Shown piece by piece: positions 1 through 9,556 of a stretch of 64,000 nt of DNA. The notes beneath the pieces are model-generated. The model was not told the origin of the DNA. It made no database searches and saw only the letters and a list, made by a program, of their open reading frames with translations. The position numbers were made by a program, and so were the translations under genes. The DNA comes from Rosistilla ulvae (GTDB taxonomy: Bacteria > Planctomycetota > Planctomycetia > Pirellulales > Pirellulaceae), in NCBI RefSeq assembly GCF_007741475.1, contig NZ_CP036261.1:2232001-2296000 (forward strand), written 5' to 3'. The stretch's first letter is position 1. Each line of letters opens with the position of its first letter.

Positions 1-825
1 GGACGCGTCGCGGCGAAACTGGCTGGTCGAACGTCCGAGTTTGATCTGACCTTTAATACCGCGTTGGTTCACGAGCAACGCGGGATCGTCGATCGCCCCG
101 ACGAAGCCGTGCGGACCTATTGCGCTGGATTCTTGGCGTTGTGCGCTCAAGAGGCGGGTGTGTCGTGGGAGCAATTATTTCCGCTGGTCGAACGACCGAT
201 CAACGACCGGTGCGGCGAGAACTTGAAATCGCTGGGGCTGACGATGACCGAATTCCTCTCTCCCAGCGGCCCGCTGTTTTCGCCCGATATGCAAATCGTC
301 GGCGCCCGGCCACCGATGTACGCTCCCGACAATCAGATCCGCGAAGCTGTCTACGATCAATTCGCCCGCAGGATCTCCGAACGGAAGTTCCAGATGCACG
401 AGACATCGGCGCAGCGGTTGCGGCAACAGCTAGCCGAACTGAGCAGCGATTACAGCTGGGTTCGGGCGGCGCTCGCCCAAGTCAATGACGTCAGCCCCGC
501 GATGGATCTAGTCGTTGCCGGACGCGTGGCGACGATCGTCGAGAATTTGGATGCGATCGCCGACAAGCAGTCGGAAGCTTTCAGCGATGCGATGACCTTG
601 GTTAGCGGACAACGCGTGCCCGCCAAAGCCTCGGCCGAAGAGGCGGCTCGGTTGACGGAGGTCCTGGCGCAGCTGAAGGCAGACCATCCGCAGTGGTTCG
701 CCGACGCGGCCGCTGGAAAGCTTTCAAGCCGCCAGCTGCAGCAGCTTTTGACGCGGTTTTATGCCGAACAGGGGCAGGCCTCGGTCGACGCGATGTTTTT
801 TCCGGAATCGCCCGCGCCGCAGTAG
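1..825 (+). CDS. Unknown protein, 5'-truncated by window edge
   Basis: The reading frame is open from the first base of the window, so the gene starts upstream and only the last 274 codons are seen. An in-frame TTG near position 64 is not a convincing start because coding sequence continues before it. The visible part is soluble and mostly helical, with no signal peptide, no membrane segment and no motif I recognise. The C-terminal third is Ala/Gln/Leu-rich and probably helical. The next gene starts about 200 bases downstream. No function can be assigned; the missing N-terminus may hold the diagnostic domain. Confidence 0.7.
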   Translation, partial: GRVAAKLAGRTSEFDLTFNTALVHEQRGIVDRPDEAVRTYCAGFLALCAQEAGVSWEQLFPLVERPINDRCGENLKSLGLTMTEFLSPSGPLFSPDMQIVGARPPMYAPDNQIREAVYDQFARRISERKFQMHETSAQRLRQQLAELSSDYSWVRAALAQVNDVSPAMDLVVAGRVATIVENLDAIADKQSEAFSDAMTLVSGQRVPAKASAEEAARLTEVLAQLKADHPQWFADAAAGKLSSRQLQQLLTRFYAEQGQASVDAMFFPESPAPQ

Positions 826-1031
826 AAGCGGACATCAGCTCGATTGCCCTGTTTTTTCGGCTCGGATCGGCGGCGATGCAACCGCGACGGCGATTCGGCC
901 GACCCGATAACTTTTCAGTGTCGTAATGCAGACCCGACCGACTCCGTCGATTAGAATGTTTGCTGTCGGTCGGTCGCGAATCGATCGCACGGCCCTTCCC
1001 CGCCTCAGCTTCCTCAGCACACTCAAACGCT

Positions 1032-4000
1032 ATGAACAGACGCTTTGCTCGTGCAATCTGCACGCTGGTTTTGACCTATCCATGCATTTCGGGGCTCACC
1101 GCGTCGGCACAGTTGCCGGTTGCTGAATTGCCGGAAGAGCGCGAGGTCAAATACAGCACCGACATCTATCCGGTCTTAAAGAAAAACTGCGTCGCCTGTC
1201 ACAACGCCAGTCGCGATGAGAGCGGTGTGAATTTGGAATCGGTCGAAAAAATGTTGGCCAGCGACAGTGACGAGCTGTTGGTCGCGGGAAAATCGGACAC
1301 CAGCTGGTTGTTTCTCCTGGCAGCTCACATCGAAGAACCGATCATGCCCCCAGAAGACAACGAAGTCGGCGCGGCACCGCTGAGTCCGATGGAGTTGGCG
1401 TTGTTGAAGCGTTGGATCGATCAAGGAGCCAAGGTCGACGTCGCCAATCCGGGCATGGTGAAATACGAGTGGCAAGCGTTGCCCGCCCATTTGCGTACAG
1501 TCTACGCATCGACGATGTCGGCCGACGGTCGCCTGGCAGCAGCCAGCTTTGGCAATCAGATCCGCGTTTTTGGAAAAAGCTCGTCGGCGCCGATCGCTGA
1601 ATTGTCGAGTGTCGACGAAGCGGGCAAGCCGACGCCGCCGCACCTCGATTTCGTCCAAGACCTCGCCTTCTCGCCGGTCGACAACCGTTTGGTCTCGGCC
1701 GGTTTCCGAAATGTCAAAACCTGGACTCTGAACCCTCCGCAAGCGATCGCGTTGCCGAGCTTCGATCCGGCAGCCAGTTTGTCGCTGGCGATCGATCGCA
1801 CCGGAAGTCAGGTTGCCAACTATACCAAGCAGGGAGAAGTGCAAGTTGCGGCGATCGGATCCGATGCGTGGCAGTGGACTCAGAAGATCGCATTGCCCGA
1901 GGCGTTTGCTGGCGACGCGGCTCCCGCCGTGGTGACAGCGGTCGCTGCCGACGGCAAGACCGCTGCGATCGCTTGGCAGCAAGAACTGCGGATCGTGAAG
2001 TCCGACGCGGCGGAAGCCGTGACGTTGACCTCCGGAAAACCAATCGTTTCGATCGTCTGGGATCGCAACGGGCGTCTGGTCACCGGCGACGAGAGTGGCG
2101 GTGTGACGTTCTGGATCGCCGAAGGAGAGTCGTTCAAGCCGGTCACCGAATCGATGGGAGACAAACCGGTATTGCATCTTGTTGTGCCGGTCGAAGGAGC
2201 GGCGGTTCTGATGGCTGTCGATGCTGCGGGGAAGATCGCATCGTGGCATGCTGCGGAGACAAAGATCAAAGAAACCAAACAATTGCCTGCGGCGGCGAAG
2301 TTTGTTTCGCCAACGCGCGACGGCGCGGGGCTGTGGACGACGCTCGATTCGGGAGTCTTTGGCATGTTTGACATCGCATCGGGCAAGTTGGCCGAATCGC
2401 CGAAGTTCGATCCGGTCCAGGCTGAAGCTTACGCTCAAGCGAACTGGACCGTCTTGGTCGGCGAGCGATTGGTCGCCGCGACCGAGGCGGAATTGAAGAC
2501 CGCGCAGACCAACGAGACCGCTGAGAAGAAGAACCTCACCAATTCGGAAGCCGATGTGGCGGCCAAGGCGAAGGCTCGCGATGAAGCCAAGAAGCCGGCT
2601 GAGGATACGAAAAAAGCGGCCGACGCGGCGCAGGCAGCTTTGATAGCCGAACAGGCCAAGCAGAAAGCGATGATGGAGAAGCGAGTCGCTTTGGCGGCGA
2701 AGATCAAGCAATTGGATGACGCAGCGCCGGCGATGGTCAAAGAAAAAGAGACGGTCGCGGCGGCGGCAGCCGAGGTCGCGACGAAGATGACCGCGATGCA
2801 AGCGGAGATCGCGGCGGTCGAGGCTGAGATGAAAAAGAAGCTCGATGAAATGAAGGCTGCTGCGGCGGCGATTGCAAAACAGAAAGCGGATCAAGAAGCC
2901 AAAGTCGCAGCGATCGCGGCGAAGATCGCCGCCGAAGCGGCTGCCAAAACCGCAGCGGCTGCGGAATTGAAGGCGATCCCCGACGATGCCGCTCTGGCTG
3001 CGGCGGTCAAGAAAGCTGCAGATGCCGCGGACAAGGCTCAGAAGGATGCTGCGGCGAAAGCCGAGGCGTTGAAGAAGGCCGAGACTGCGGTCTCGCTGTC
3101 CGAAGAGTCCAAATCGCGAGCGGCCAAGCGTGCCGCGGAGTCGACTGAAGAAGTCGCTTCGCAAACCAAGCTGGTTGCGGCGGCGAAGGCGGAGCAGGAA
3201 GAACGGAAGAAGATGGAAGCGGCTGCGAAAGCGGCTCAAGATCAATCGCTGGCTGCCGACAAGGCGCTGGCGGTTCTGAATGACGGCAAGTTCCTGGTCA
3301 CTCAATCGAGCGCGTCGGGACAGTGGAATCTGTGGACTGCGGCTGGAGACTGGATCACGGCATTGGACAAGGGAGGCGAGCTTGTCGCCGCCGGATCGCA
3401 GAGCGTCTTGATTCGGGGGGACAACGGCAATGTCAAAGCCTATCGCTTGCCTAAGACTCTGTGGGGCCAAGAGCGGATGATCGGTTCGCCCAGCGGCGAG
3501 AGTCCGTTTTCCGACCGCGTGCTGACGGTCGACGTCGATTCGACTGGCAAGTGGTTGGTCACTGGCGGCGGGGAACCCTCGCGAAGCGGCGAGGTGCAGA
3601 TCTGGAATCTAGCCGACGGTTCGCTGGTCCGCACGTTGGATAACCCGCATACCGACACCGTCCTGTGCGCACGCTTCTCTCCCGATGGCAAGACGTTGGC
3701 GACCAGCAGCTCGGATCGAATGATCAAATTGTGGGATATCGAGACGGGCGAGTTGCTGAAGACGCTCGAAGGGCACACCCATCACGTCAACTCGATCGCC
3801 TGGAACGTTAACAACCGGCAACTCTCCAGCGCATCGGCCGATGCAACCGTCAAGATCTGGGATGTGTCGACGGGGCAGGCGAAGCGAACGATCGGTGGAT
3901 TGACCGGGGAACTGACCCGACTGGTTTACGTCGGACGCGATGACCGCGTCGGGTTTGTCAGCGGCGACAACCACTTCCGCGTCTATCGCACCGACAATGG

Positions 4001-4148
4001 CGGCCGCGAGACAAACGCCAAGGTGGCCGAAGGCTATCTGTACGCCTTGGCGTCCAACCGCGACGGGACGCTGTTTGTTCTGGGAGGAGCCGACGGGAAT
4101 GCCAAGATCGTCGACAAAGCGGGAAAAGAGACGCAGAAGTACGAATGA
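1032..4148 (+). CDS. Secreted c-type cytochrome with WD40 repeats and a long coiled coil
   Basis: A 1038-residue exported protein. I start it at the ATG that opens a signal peptide (residues 1-27, ending near TASAQ); an ATG 24 codons upstream would bury that signal. A single haem site, CVACH, lies at residues 53-57 inside a planctomycete-type cytochrome c domain (YPVLKKNC...). WD40-like beta-propeller repeats follow to about residue 470. Residues ~480-745 form an extreme Ala/Lys/Glu-rich segment with coiled-coil character. Clear WD40 repeats resume at ~870-1000 (IKLWDIETG, VKIWDVSTG). The family is common in planctomycetes, usually beside other cytochrome/DUF genes, and is periplasmic. Its partner and electron-transfer role are unknown. 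Confidence 0.9.
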   Translation: MNRRFARAICTLVLTYPCISGLTASAQLPVAELPEEREVKYSTDIYPVLKKNCVACHNASRDESGVNLESVEKMLASDSDELLVAGKSDTSWLFLLAAHIEEPIMPPEDNEVGAAPLSPMELALLKRWIDQGAKVDVANPGMVKYEWQALPAHLRTVYASTMSADGRLAAASFGNQIRVFGKSSSAPIAELSSVDEAGKPTPPHLDFVQDLAFSPVDNRLVSAGFRNVKTWTLNPPQAIALPSFDPAASLSLAIDRTGSQVANYTKQGEVQVAAIGSDAWQWTQKIALPEAFAGDAAPAVVTAVAADGKTAAIAWQQELRIVKSDAAEAVTLTSGKPIVSIVWDRNGRLVTGDESGGVTFWIAEGESFKPVTESMGDKPVLHLVVPVEGAAVLMAVDAAGKIASWHAAETKIKETKQLPAAAKFVSPTRDGAGLWTTLDSGVFGMFDIASGKLAESPKFDPVQAEAYAQANWTVLVGERLVAATEAELKTAQTNETAEKKNLTNSEADVAAKAKARDEAKKPAEDTKKAADAAQAALIAEQAKQKAMMEKRVALAAKIKQLDDAAPAMVKEKETVAAAAAEVATKMTAMQAEIAAVEAEMKKKLDEMKAAAAAIAKQKADQEAKVAAIAAKIAAEAAAKTAAAAELKAIPDDAALAAAVKKAADAADKAQKDAAAKAEALKKAETAVSLSEESKSRAAKRAAESTEEVASQTKLVAAAKAEQEERKKMEAAAKAAQDQSLAADKALAVLNDGKFLVTQSSASGQWNLWTAAGDWITALDKGGELVAAGSQSVLIRGDNGNVKAYRLPKTLWGQERMIGSPSGESPFSDRVLTVDVDSTGKWLVTGGGEPSRSGEVQIWNLADGSLVRTLDNPHTDTVLCARFSPDGKTLATSSSDRMIKLWDIETGELLKTLEGHTHHVNSIAWNVNNRQLSSASADATVKIWDVSTGQAKRTIGGLTGELTRLVYVGRDDRVGFVSGDNHFRVYRTDNGGRETNAKVAEGYLYALASNRDGTLFVLGGADGNAKIVDKAGKETQKYE

Positions 4149-4221
4149 TCGCCGCGTTATAGGTAAACGCAACGGCAGAGCTCATCTCGGGTTCTGCCTG
4201 CGAGTACGACGCCGGCGATCA

Positions 4222-6393
4222 CTAGAACTTTCGCGTGACGGAGATTCGTTTCCGCGGGATATCGATCTCCAACACTTTCACTTTGACGACGTCGCCGACC
4301 GACACGATATCGCTGGGGTCCTCGACGTAGGTGTCCGATAGCTGGGAGATATGGATCAGCCCGTCTTGATGGACGCCGATGTCGATGAAGGCGCCGAAGT
4401 GGGTGACGTTGGTGATCACTCCTTCGAGAACCAATCCCGGTTTGAGATCTTCGATCGCGTTGACGGAATCATCGAACTGCGCGACTTTAAATTCGCTGCG
4501 CGGGTCGCGTCCCGGTTTGCCCAGCTCGCTGATGATATCGGCGATCGTGGGGATTCCGACCTTGTTGTCGACAAATTCTTCGGGCTTCAGTTTTTGACTG
4601 AGCGTCGCGTTGCCGACCAGCGACTTCGAATCGGATCCCAATCGCTTCGCCATCCGATCGACGATCGGGTAGCTTTCGGGATGGACCGCTGAATTATCCA
4701 GCGGCTGTTTGCCATCGCGAATCCGCAAAAAGCCGGCAGCTTGTTCGAACGCCTTCTTCCCCAGCTTCGGCACTTTGGTCAGCTGTTTGCGATCGGTGAA
4801 GCGACCGTTGGCGTTGCGATATTCGACGATGTTCTCGGCCAATTTGGGGCCGATCCCAGCGACGTGCGACAGCAGCGGAACGCTAGCCATATTCAGATCG
4901 ACGCCAACGTTATTGACGCACGATTCGACGACGCGATCCAAACACTTTCGCAGCTGCGATTGATTGACGTCGTGTTGGTATTGGCCGACGCCGATCGATT
5001 TGGGATCGGTCTTAACCAATTCGGCCAGCGGATCTTGTAACCGCCGAGCGATGCAGATCGCGCCGCGGACGGTGATGTCGAGGTCGGGAAACTCTTTGCC
5101 CGCCAATTCGCTGGCCGAATAGATCGACGCTCCAGATTCGCTGACCATGACCTTCGTCACCGCCAAATTATGTTTTTTGATCAGGTCGCCGACAAAGGCG
5201 TCGGTCTCGCGCGACGCCGTTCCGTTGCCGATCGCGATCAATTCGACGTCAAGTTTCTGGATCAGTTTCAGCAGCGTTGCCCCGGCGCCGGCCAGGTCGC
5301 TCTTGGGAGGCGTGGGGTAGATCGTCGTGTTCGTCAGGAATTTGCCCGTCCCGTCGACGACAGCGACTTTGCATCCGGTGCGGAATCCGGGATCGATCCC
5401 GATCGTCACGCGGGGACCCGCCGGAGGCGACATCAACAGTTCGTGAAGGTTCTTGCCAAAGACGGCGATCGCTTCTTCATCGGCTTGTTGTTTCAGCGTT
5501 TGCAGAACGCTCGATTCGGTAGCCGGCATCAGCAGGCGTTGGTAGCAGTCGTCGACCGTCGCCAGTAGTTCTTTTTGAAACGGTGATTGGCGGCCGGGGA
5601 CCAGTTTGGGTTTCAGGTCGCGAAGCAGATGGTCGTCGTCAAGTTCGACTCCGATCCGCAGAACGCCTTCGGAATCGCCTCGCATCATCGCCAACAGACG
5701 GTGCGAAGGGATCTTCTTGGCCGGTTCGCGATGGTCGGTGTACTGTTCGAACTTGTCGGCCTGGTCCTTCTTGCCGCGGCGGACCTGCGACGTAATCCGG
5801 CCGGTGGCAAACGCCTGCTTGGTCATCCAGGTGCGGGTCTCGGCGTTTTCGGACCACTGTTCGGCGACGATATCCAACGCCCCTTGCAGTGCGGCTTCGC
5901 GATCGGGGACCTCGAGTTCCGCGTTGACAAACTCCGCCAAGATTTCATCTTTGGACTTCTTCGACGCCGACGGATCGAGCAGCAGATCGGCCAGCGGTTG
6001 CAGCCCCTTCTGTCTGGCGACGGTCGCTCGCGTGCGACGTTTTGGCTTGTAGGGAAGGTACAAAATTTCGAGCGTTTGCAAGTCGTTGCACGCTTCGATT
6101 TGCCGACGCAGCGCCGCGGTCAGCTTTCCCTGTTCGTCGATCGTCTTCAGAACTGTCGCTTTTCGCGAGGCCAACGCCATCGCTTTTTCCAAAGCGTCTT
6201 CGATCGCTCGCAGCGCGACTTCGTCCAGCCCGCCGGTCGCCTCTTTGCGATACCGAGCGATAAACGGGATCGTATTGCCTTCGTCCAACAGGTCGACAGC
6301 CGCTTCGATCTGCCGGGGGGGAACGTTCAACTCCGCAGCGATTGCCTGAATCGTTTGCTTGCGATCAAATGCCACTTCGTTTTTTGCTGCCAT
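4222..6393 (-). CDS. tex: Tex family transcription accessory / RNA-binding protein
   Basis: A 723-residue cytoplasmic protein that matches Tex over its whole length. It has an N-terminal helical Tex domain (PFIARYRKEATGGLDE region), a YqgF/RNase H-like fold (GIDPGFRTGCKVAVVD), tandem helix-hairpin-helix motifs (GIGPKLAENIVEYRNANG) and a C-terminal S1 RNA-binding domain (GVITNVTHFGAFIDIGVHQDG). Tex proteins bind RNA and affect transcription and expression of toxin or surface genes; the exact role is still unclear. The start is set at MAAKNEV because the 21 codons before it are not Tex-like. It is transcribed convergently with the WD40 gene, with a gap of about 70 bases. Confidence 0.96.
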   Translation of the reverse strand: MAAKNEVAFDRKQTIQAIAAELNVPPRQIEAAVDLLDEGNTIPFIARYRKEATGGLDEVALRAIEDALEKAMALASRKATVLKTIDEQGKLTAALRRQIEACNDLQTLEILYLPYKPKRRTRATVARQKGLQPLADLLLDPSASKKSKDEILAEFVNAELEVPDREAALQGALDIVAEQWSENAETRTWMTKQAFATGRITSQVRRGKKDQADKFEQYTDHREPAKKIPSHRLLAMMRGDSEGVLRIGVELDDDHLLRDLKPKLVPGRQSPFQKELLATVDDCYQRLLMPATESSVLQTLKQQADEEAIAVFGKNLHELLMSPPAGPRVTIGIDPGFRTGCKVAVVDGTGKFLTNTTIYPTPPKSDLAGAGATLLKLIQKLDVELIAIGNGTASRETDAFVGDLIKKHNLAVTKVMVSESGASIYSASELAGKEFPDLDITVRGAICIARRLQDPLAELVKTDPKSIGVGQYQHDVNQSQLRKCLDRVVESCVNNVGVDLNMASVPLLSHVAGIGPKLAENIVEYRNANGRFTDRKQLTKVPKLGKKAFEQAAGFLRIRDGKQPLDNSAVHPESYPIVDRMAKRLGSDSKSLVGNATLSQKLKPEEFVDNKVGIPTIADIISELGKPGRDPRSEFKVAQFDDSVNAIEDLKPGLVLEGVITNVTHFGAFIDIGVHQDGLIHISQLSDTYVEDPSDIVSVGDVVKVKVLEIDIPRKRISVTRKF

Positions 6394-6679
6394 TCGGATT
6401 ATCGTTCGATGAAGGATGCGGAGGCAAATTATGGAGGACTGGCCGGAAAGGAACACCGTATCGGCTACTATACGCCTGATGCGTACGATAGTCGCCTCTT
6501 TCCCAACCCCACGAGACGGAACCCGACGGTCCGGGTTGCGTGGAAATGGTCAAAATGCGTTGGGTGGGGTGAGTGCCCGTCAAGTCAAAGTCTGATATAT
6601 TCTCATCTCATTAATTGCGTCAAGCACAGTCTGCTGTTTGGTGTGCATTCGAGCTGAGCCTTTTGGTTTTGGAGACACA

Positions 6680-7972
6680 ATGCGTAATACAATTGCGCTG
6701 ATTTTAGGTGGTGGCCGCGGAACACGTCTATTTCCGCTTACCAAGATTCGTGCGAAACCCGCCGTTCCCTTGGCTGCGAAGTACCGCCTGATCGATATTC
6801 CGATCAGCAACTGCATCAGCAGTGGCGTGAACAAGATCTATTGCCTGACACAGTTCTTGTCGGTAAGTCTGCACCGTCATATTCGGCAGACTTATTCGTT
6901 CGATAACTTCAACGGCGGTTTCGTCGAGTTGTTGGCGGCACAGCAGACCGAGGGCTCTGGAGAGGACTGGTATGAGGGCACCGCCGACGCGGTCCGCAAG
7001 AACCTCAGCTACATCCAACAGGACTTCGTCGAGCATGTGTTGATCCTGTCGGGCGATCAATTGTATCGCATGGATTACGGCGACATGATGAAGACGCACA
7101 TCGAATCGGGAGCCGACGTGACGATCGCGGGCATTCCCGTTTCCCGCGACGACGCGCACGCTTTGGGAGTGATGCGTGTCGACGATTCGGGGCGCGTTGT
7201 CGGGTTCCTTGAGAAACCGCAGACGCCCGAAGAGATCGACATGGTCAAGATGGATCCGGCGTGGCTCGACAAACAAGGTATTCCCAGCCATGGCCGCGAT
7301 TGCGTTGCCAGCATGGGCTTGTACATCTTCAATCGCGACACGCTTGTCGATTTCCTGCAAAAGACGCAGTACCAGGATTTTGGTCGCGAAGTCTTCCCTG
7401 CCGCGATTCGATCGCGGAAGGTTCAATTGCACCTGTTCGATGGGTACTGGGAAGATATCGGAACGATCAAGGCGTTTTACGAATGCAATCTGAGTTTGGC
7501 TCAGCGTACCCCGCCTTATAACTTCAACGATTCGGAGTCGCCGGTTTACAGCCGCCCTCGTTTCTTGCCGCCAACCTTCATGGAAGGCGCTCAAGTGACG
7601 GGCAGTCTGATCGCCGACGGTTGCCGCATCGAAAAAGGTGCTGTGATCGAAAACAGTGTCGTTGGTTTGCGTTGTATTATCGGTGAAGGCGTTGTCATTA
7701 AAGACAGCATCATCATGGGTGCCGACGATTACGAGAGCTCCACCCGCCAACAAACCGCTGCGTCTCAGGGCAAACCGCCCGTCGGAATCGGTGCTGGCAG
7801 CGTGGTTCAGGGTGCGATCCTGGACAAAAATTGCCGCGTCGGCAAAAACGTGCGGATCGTCAACGATGCGAACGTTCAAGAGAGCGACACGCACGAAGAG
7901 TGCCCGGTCCGCGACGGGATTCCGATCGTCTGCAAAAACGCATCGCTCCCCGACGGTTGGAAGCTATCGTAA
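6680..7972 (+). CDS. glgC: Glucose-1-phosphate adenylyltransferase
   Basis: A 430-residue ADP-glucose pyrophosphorylase that makes ADP-glucose from glucose-1-phosphate and ATP, the committed step of glycogen synthesis. The N-terminal nucleotidyltransferase signature is present ([13 protein letters not shown], then [20 protein letters not shown]). Further motifs are [16 protein letters not shown], and the sugar-phosphate region VEDIGT-like [14 protein letters not shown]-terminal left-handed beta-helix follows ([13 protein letters not shown]...). The C-terminus ([16 protein letters not shown]) resembles the cyanobacterial and plant type. The start at MRNTIALI has GGAGA four bases upstream. It is followed after 13 bases by an acyl ligase gene and probably heads that operon. 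No other glg gene is in the window. Confidence 0.96.
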   Translation: MRNTIALILGGGRGTRLFPLTKIRAKPAVPLAAKYRLIDIPISNCISSGVNKIYCLTQFLSVSLHRHIRQTYSFDNFNGGFVELLAAQQTEGSGEDWYEGTADAVRKNLSYIQQDFVEHVLILSGDQLYRMDYGDMMKTHIESGADVTIAGIPVSRDDAHALGVMRVDDSGRVVGFLEKPQTPEEIDMVKMDPAWLDKQGIPSHGRDCVASMGLYIFNRDTLVDFLQKTQYQDFGREVFPAAIRSRKVQLHLFDGYWEDIGTIKAFYECNLSLAQRTPPYNFNDSESPVYSRPRFLPPTFMEGAQVTGSLIADGCRIEKGAVIENSVVGLRCIIGEGVVIKDSIIMGADDYESSTRQQTAASQGKPPVGIGAGSVVQGAILDKNCRVGKNVRIVNDANVQESDTHEECPVRDGIPIVCKNASLPDGWKLS

Positions 7973-7985
7973 AGAGTCTGCGACG

Positions 7986-9545
7986 ATGTCTTTGATTGAG
8001 CAACTGTTAGCCAATGCAGTCGAACATCCCGCTGCCTTGGCTTGGATCGACGCGTTTGATCACGCGTCGGCCCGCTCCTTCAGCTGGTCGGACATCGGCA
8101 TTCAAACACTCCAGGCCGCCGAGCGTATGGCGGCCTGGGGAATCTCCCCCGGCCAGCATGTCGCGATCCTGTGCGACAACAGCCGTCAGTTGGTTGTCCT
8201 GCTGGGAGCACTGCGGTTAGTCGGTCTCTATTCCGACGACGATCATCCGCCACGCAGCGCCGTCGATATCGTGATCGATGTGCGGTTGCCCGATTCTCAC
8301 GTCGCGCGGTTGATCGAACATTGCGACGCTCGGTTTGTCTTGATCGGCTCGACGCATGGCGACAGGTCGATCCCCATGCCCGCCGATTGCCGCGCGATCG
8401 CCGTCGATACGATCTGTTCCCCGAATCAGGCCACTGTGGAAGACGCCGCGACGCTTCAGCGCGCCGCCGACTGGGCGGCCAATCTCGACCCGACACAGAC
8501 CGAAGCGATCATGTACACGTCGGGAACAACCGCCGATGCCAAAGGCGTTGTTCTGTCGCACGGCAACCTCGCCAGCAACGCCGCTGGAAAACTAGCCGCC
8601 GTGCCGCAGCAACCCGACGACCGGCGGCTGACGCTGTTGCCAATCTCCCACGCCTATGCCCGCACCTGCGACGTGGGGACTTGGATTCTCAGCCGATCGG
8701 TGCTCGCTGCCGACAACGGGTACCAGGGACTTTTGCGTTTGGCGCCGGTGGTTCGGCCGACCGCGATGAACTTGGTTCCGCATCTTGCCGAAAAGATTGC
8801 TCACGTCGCGCGAGCTGCTGAAACGCCACAGCAAGGACTCGCCAGCCTGGGGCTGGATCGGTTGCGGCTGTTGGGATGTGGCGGCGCCGCGATGCCCCCG
8901 GGAACCTTTAAGGACTACAGCGACTGGGGAATCACTGTCATTCAAGGTTACGGCCTGACCGAATCCTCTCCCGTGATCTGCTCGGCGACTCCCCAGGATG
9001 CCGCCCCCGGCGTCGTCGGTCGCCCGGTCGCTGGCGTGCAACTGAAACTGGACGCTCGCGGCCAGATCCTCTGCCGCGGCACGGGGCTCGCAAAAACTTA
9101 TTACAAGCAAGACGCTGCGATGGCCGCGCGGATGGATGATGGTTGGCTGCAGACCGGCGACTTGGGACGCCTGGACGCGGAGGGACGCTTGCAAGTCCTC
9201 GGCCGGATCGACGACCTGATCGTGCTCAGCACGGGACGGAAGGTGATGCCGGCGGAGATCGAATCGCGGATCTGCCAATTGCCAGGGATCACGCATGCGA
9301 TCGTATCGGGAAATGGCCAGCCGGTTTTGACGGCTTGGATCGCGACCGAATCCGCTTCGTTGACCGAAGCCGCCGCGGTCCGGTGGCGAGAAAAAATTGC
9401 CGACCGATTGAGCGATCTGCCGACGCATGCGATCCCGCGCGTCGTCCGAGCGATCGACGTTCCGTTGGCGGTCGAGAGTGGAACATTGACGGCCAAGGGG
9501 ACCGTTCGCCGCAGCGTCGTGATGTCGCATTTTGAACCCGTGTAG
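7986..9545 (+). CDS. AMP-dependent acyl-CoA/acyl-acid ligase
   Basis: A 519-residue adenylate-forming enzyme of the ANL superfamily, which activates a carboxylic acid with ATP to an acyl-adenylate and usually then to an acyl thioester. The P-loop-like motif is MYTSGTTADAKGV, with SHGNLASN following. The core motif GYGLTESSPVI, the hinge region (GWLQTGDLGRLDAEGRL) and DDLIVLSTGRKVMPAEIE are also present. The open frame runs 110 codons further upstream, but that part overlaps glgC out of frame, so the start is placed at MSLIEQ just after glgC. The C-terminal catalytic lysine region appears as TAKGTVRR. The substrate cannot be told from sequence; a long-chain fatty acid is the usual case. It is co-directional with glgC and the next membrane protein. 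Confidence 0.9.
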   Translation: MSLIEQLLANAVEHPAALAWIDAFDHASARSFSWSDIGIQTLQAAERMAAWGISPGQHVAILCDNSRQLVVLLGALRLVGLYSDDDHPPRSAVDIVIDVRLPDSHVARLIEHCDARFVLIGSTHGDRSIPMPADCRAIAVDTICSPNQATVEDAATLQRAADWAANLDPTQTEAIMYTSGTTADAKGVVLSHGNLASNAAGKLAAVPQQPDDRRLTLLPISHAYARTCDVGTWILSRSVLAADNGYQGLLRLAPVVRPTAMNLVPHLAEKIAHVARAAETPQQGLASLGLDRLRLLGCGGAAMPPGTFKDYSDWGITVIQGYGLTESSPVICSATPQDAAPGVVGRPVAGVQLKLDARGQILCRGTGLAKTYYKQDAAMAARMDDGWLQTGDLGRLDAEGRLQVLGRIDDLIVLSTGRKVMPAEIESRICQLPGITHAIVSGNGQPVLTAWIATESASLTEAAAVRWREKIADRLSDLPTHAIPRVVRAIDVPLAVESGTLTAKGTVRRSVVMSHFEPV

Positions 9546-9556
9546 AGTCAAATCCG

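Noticed and set aside
1176-3470. Very long minus-strand frame (764 codons) opposite the WD40 gene
   Set aside because: It is rich in Arg/Leu/Ser as expected of an antisense reading of a GC-rich gene, has no domain, and the plus-strand gene has clear haem and WD40 motifs.
5587-6657. Plus-strand frame of 356 codons opposite tex
   Set aside because: Antisense shadow of a clear Tex coding sequence; it has no ribosome site.
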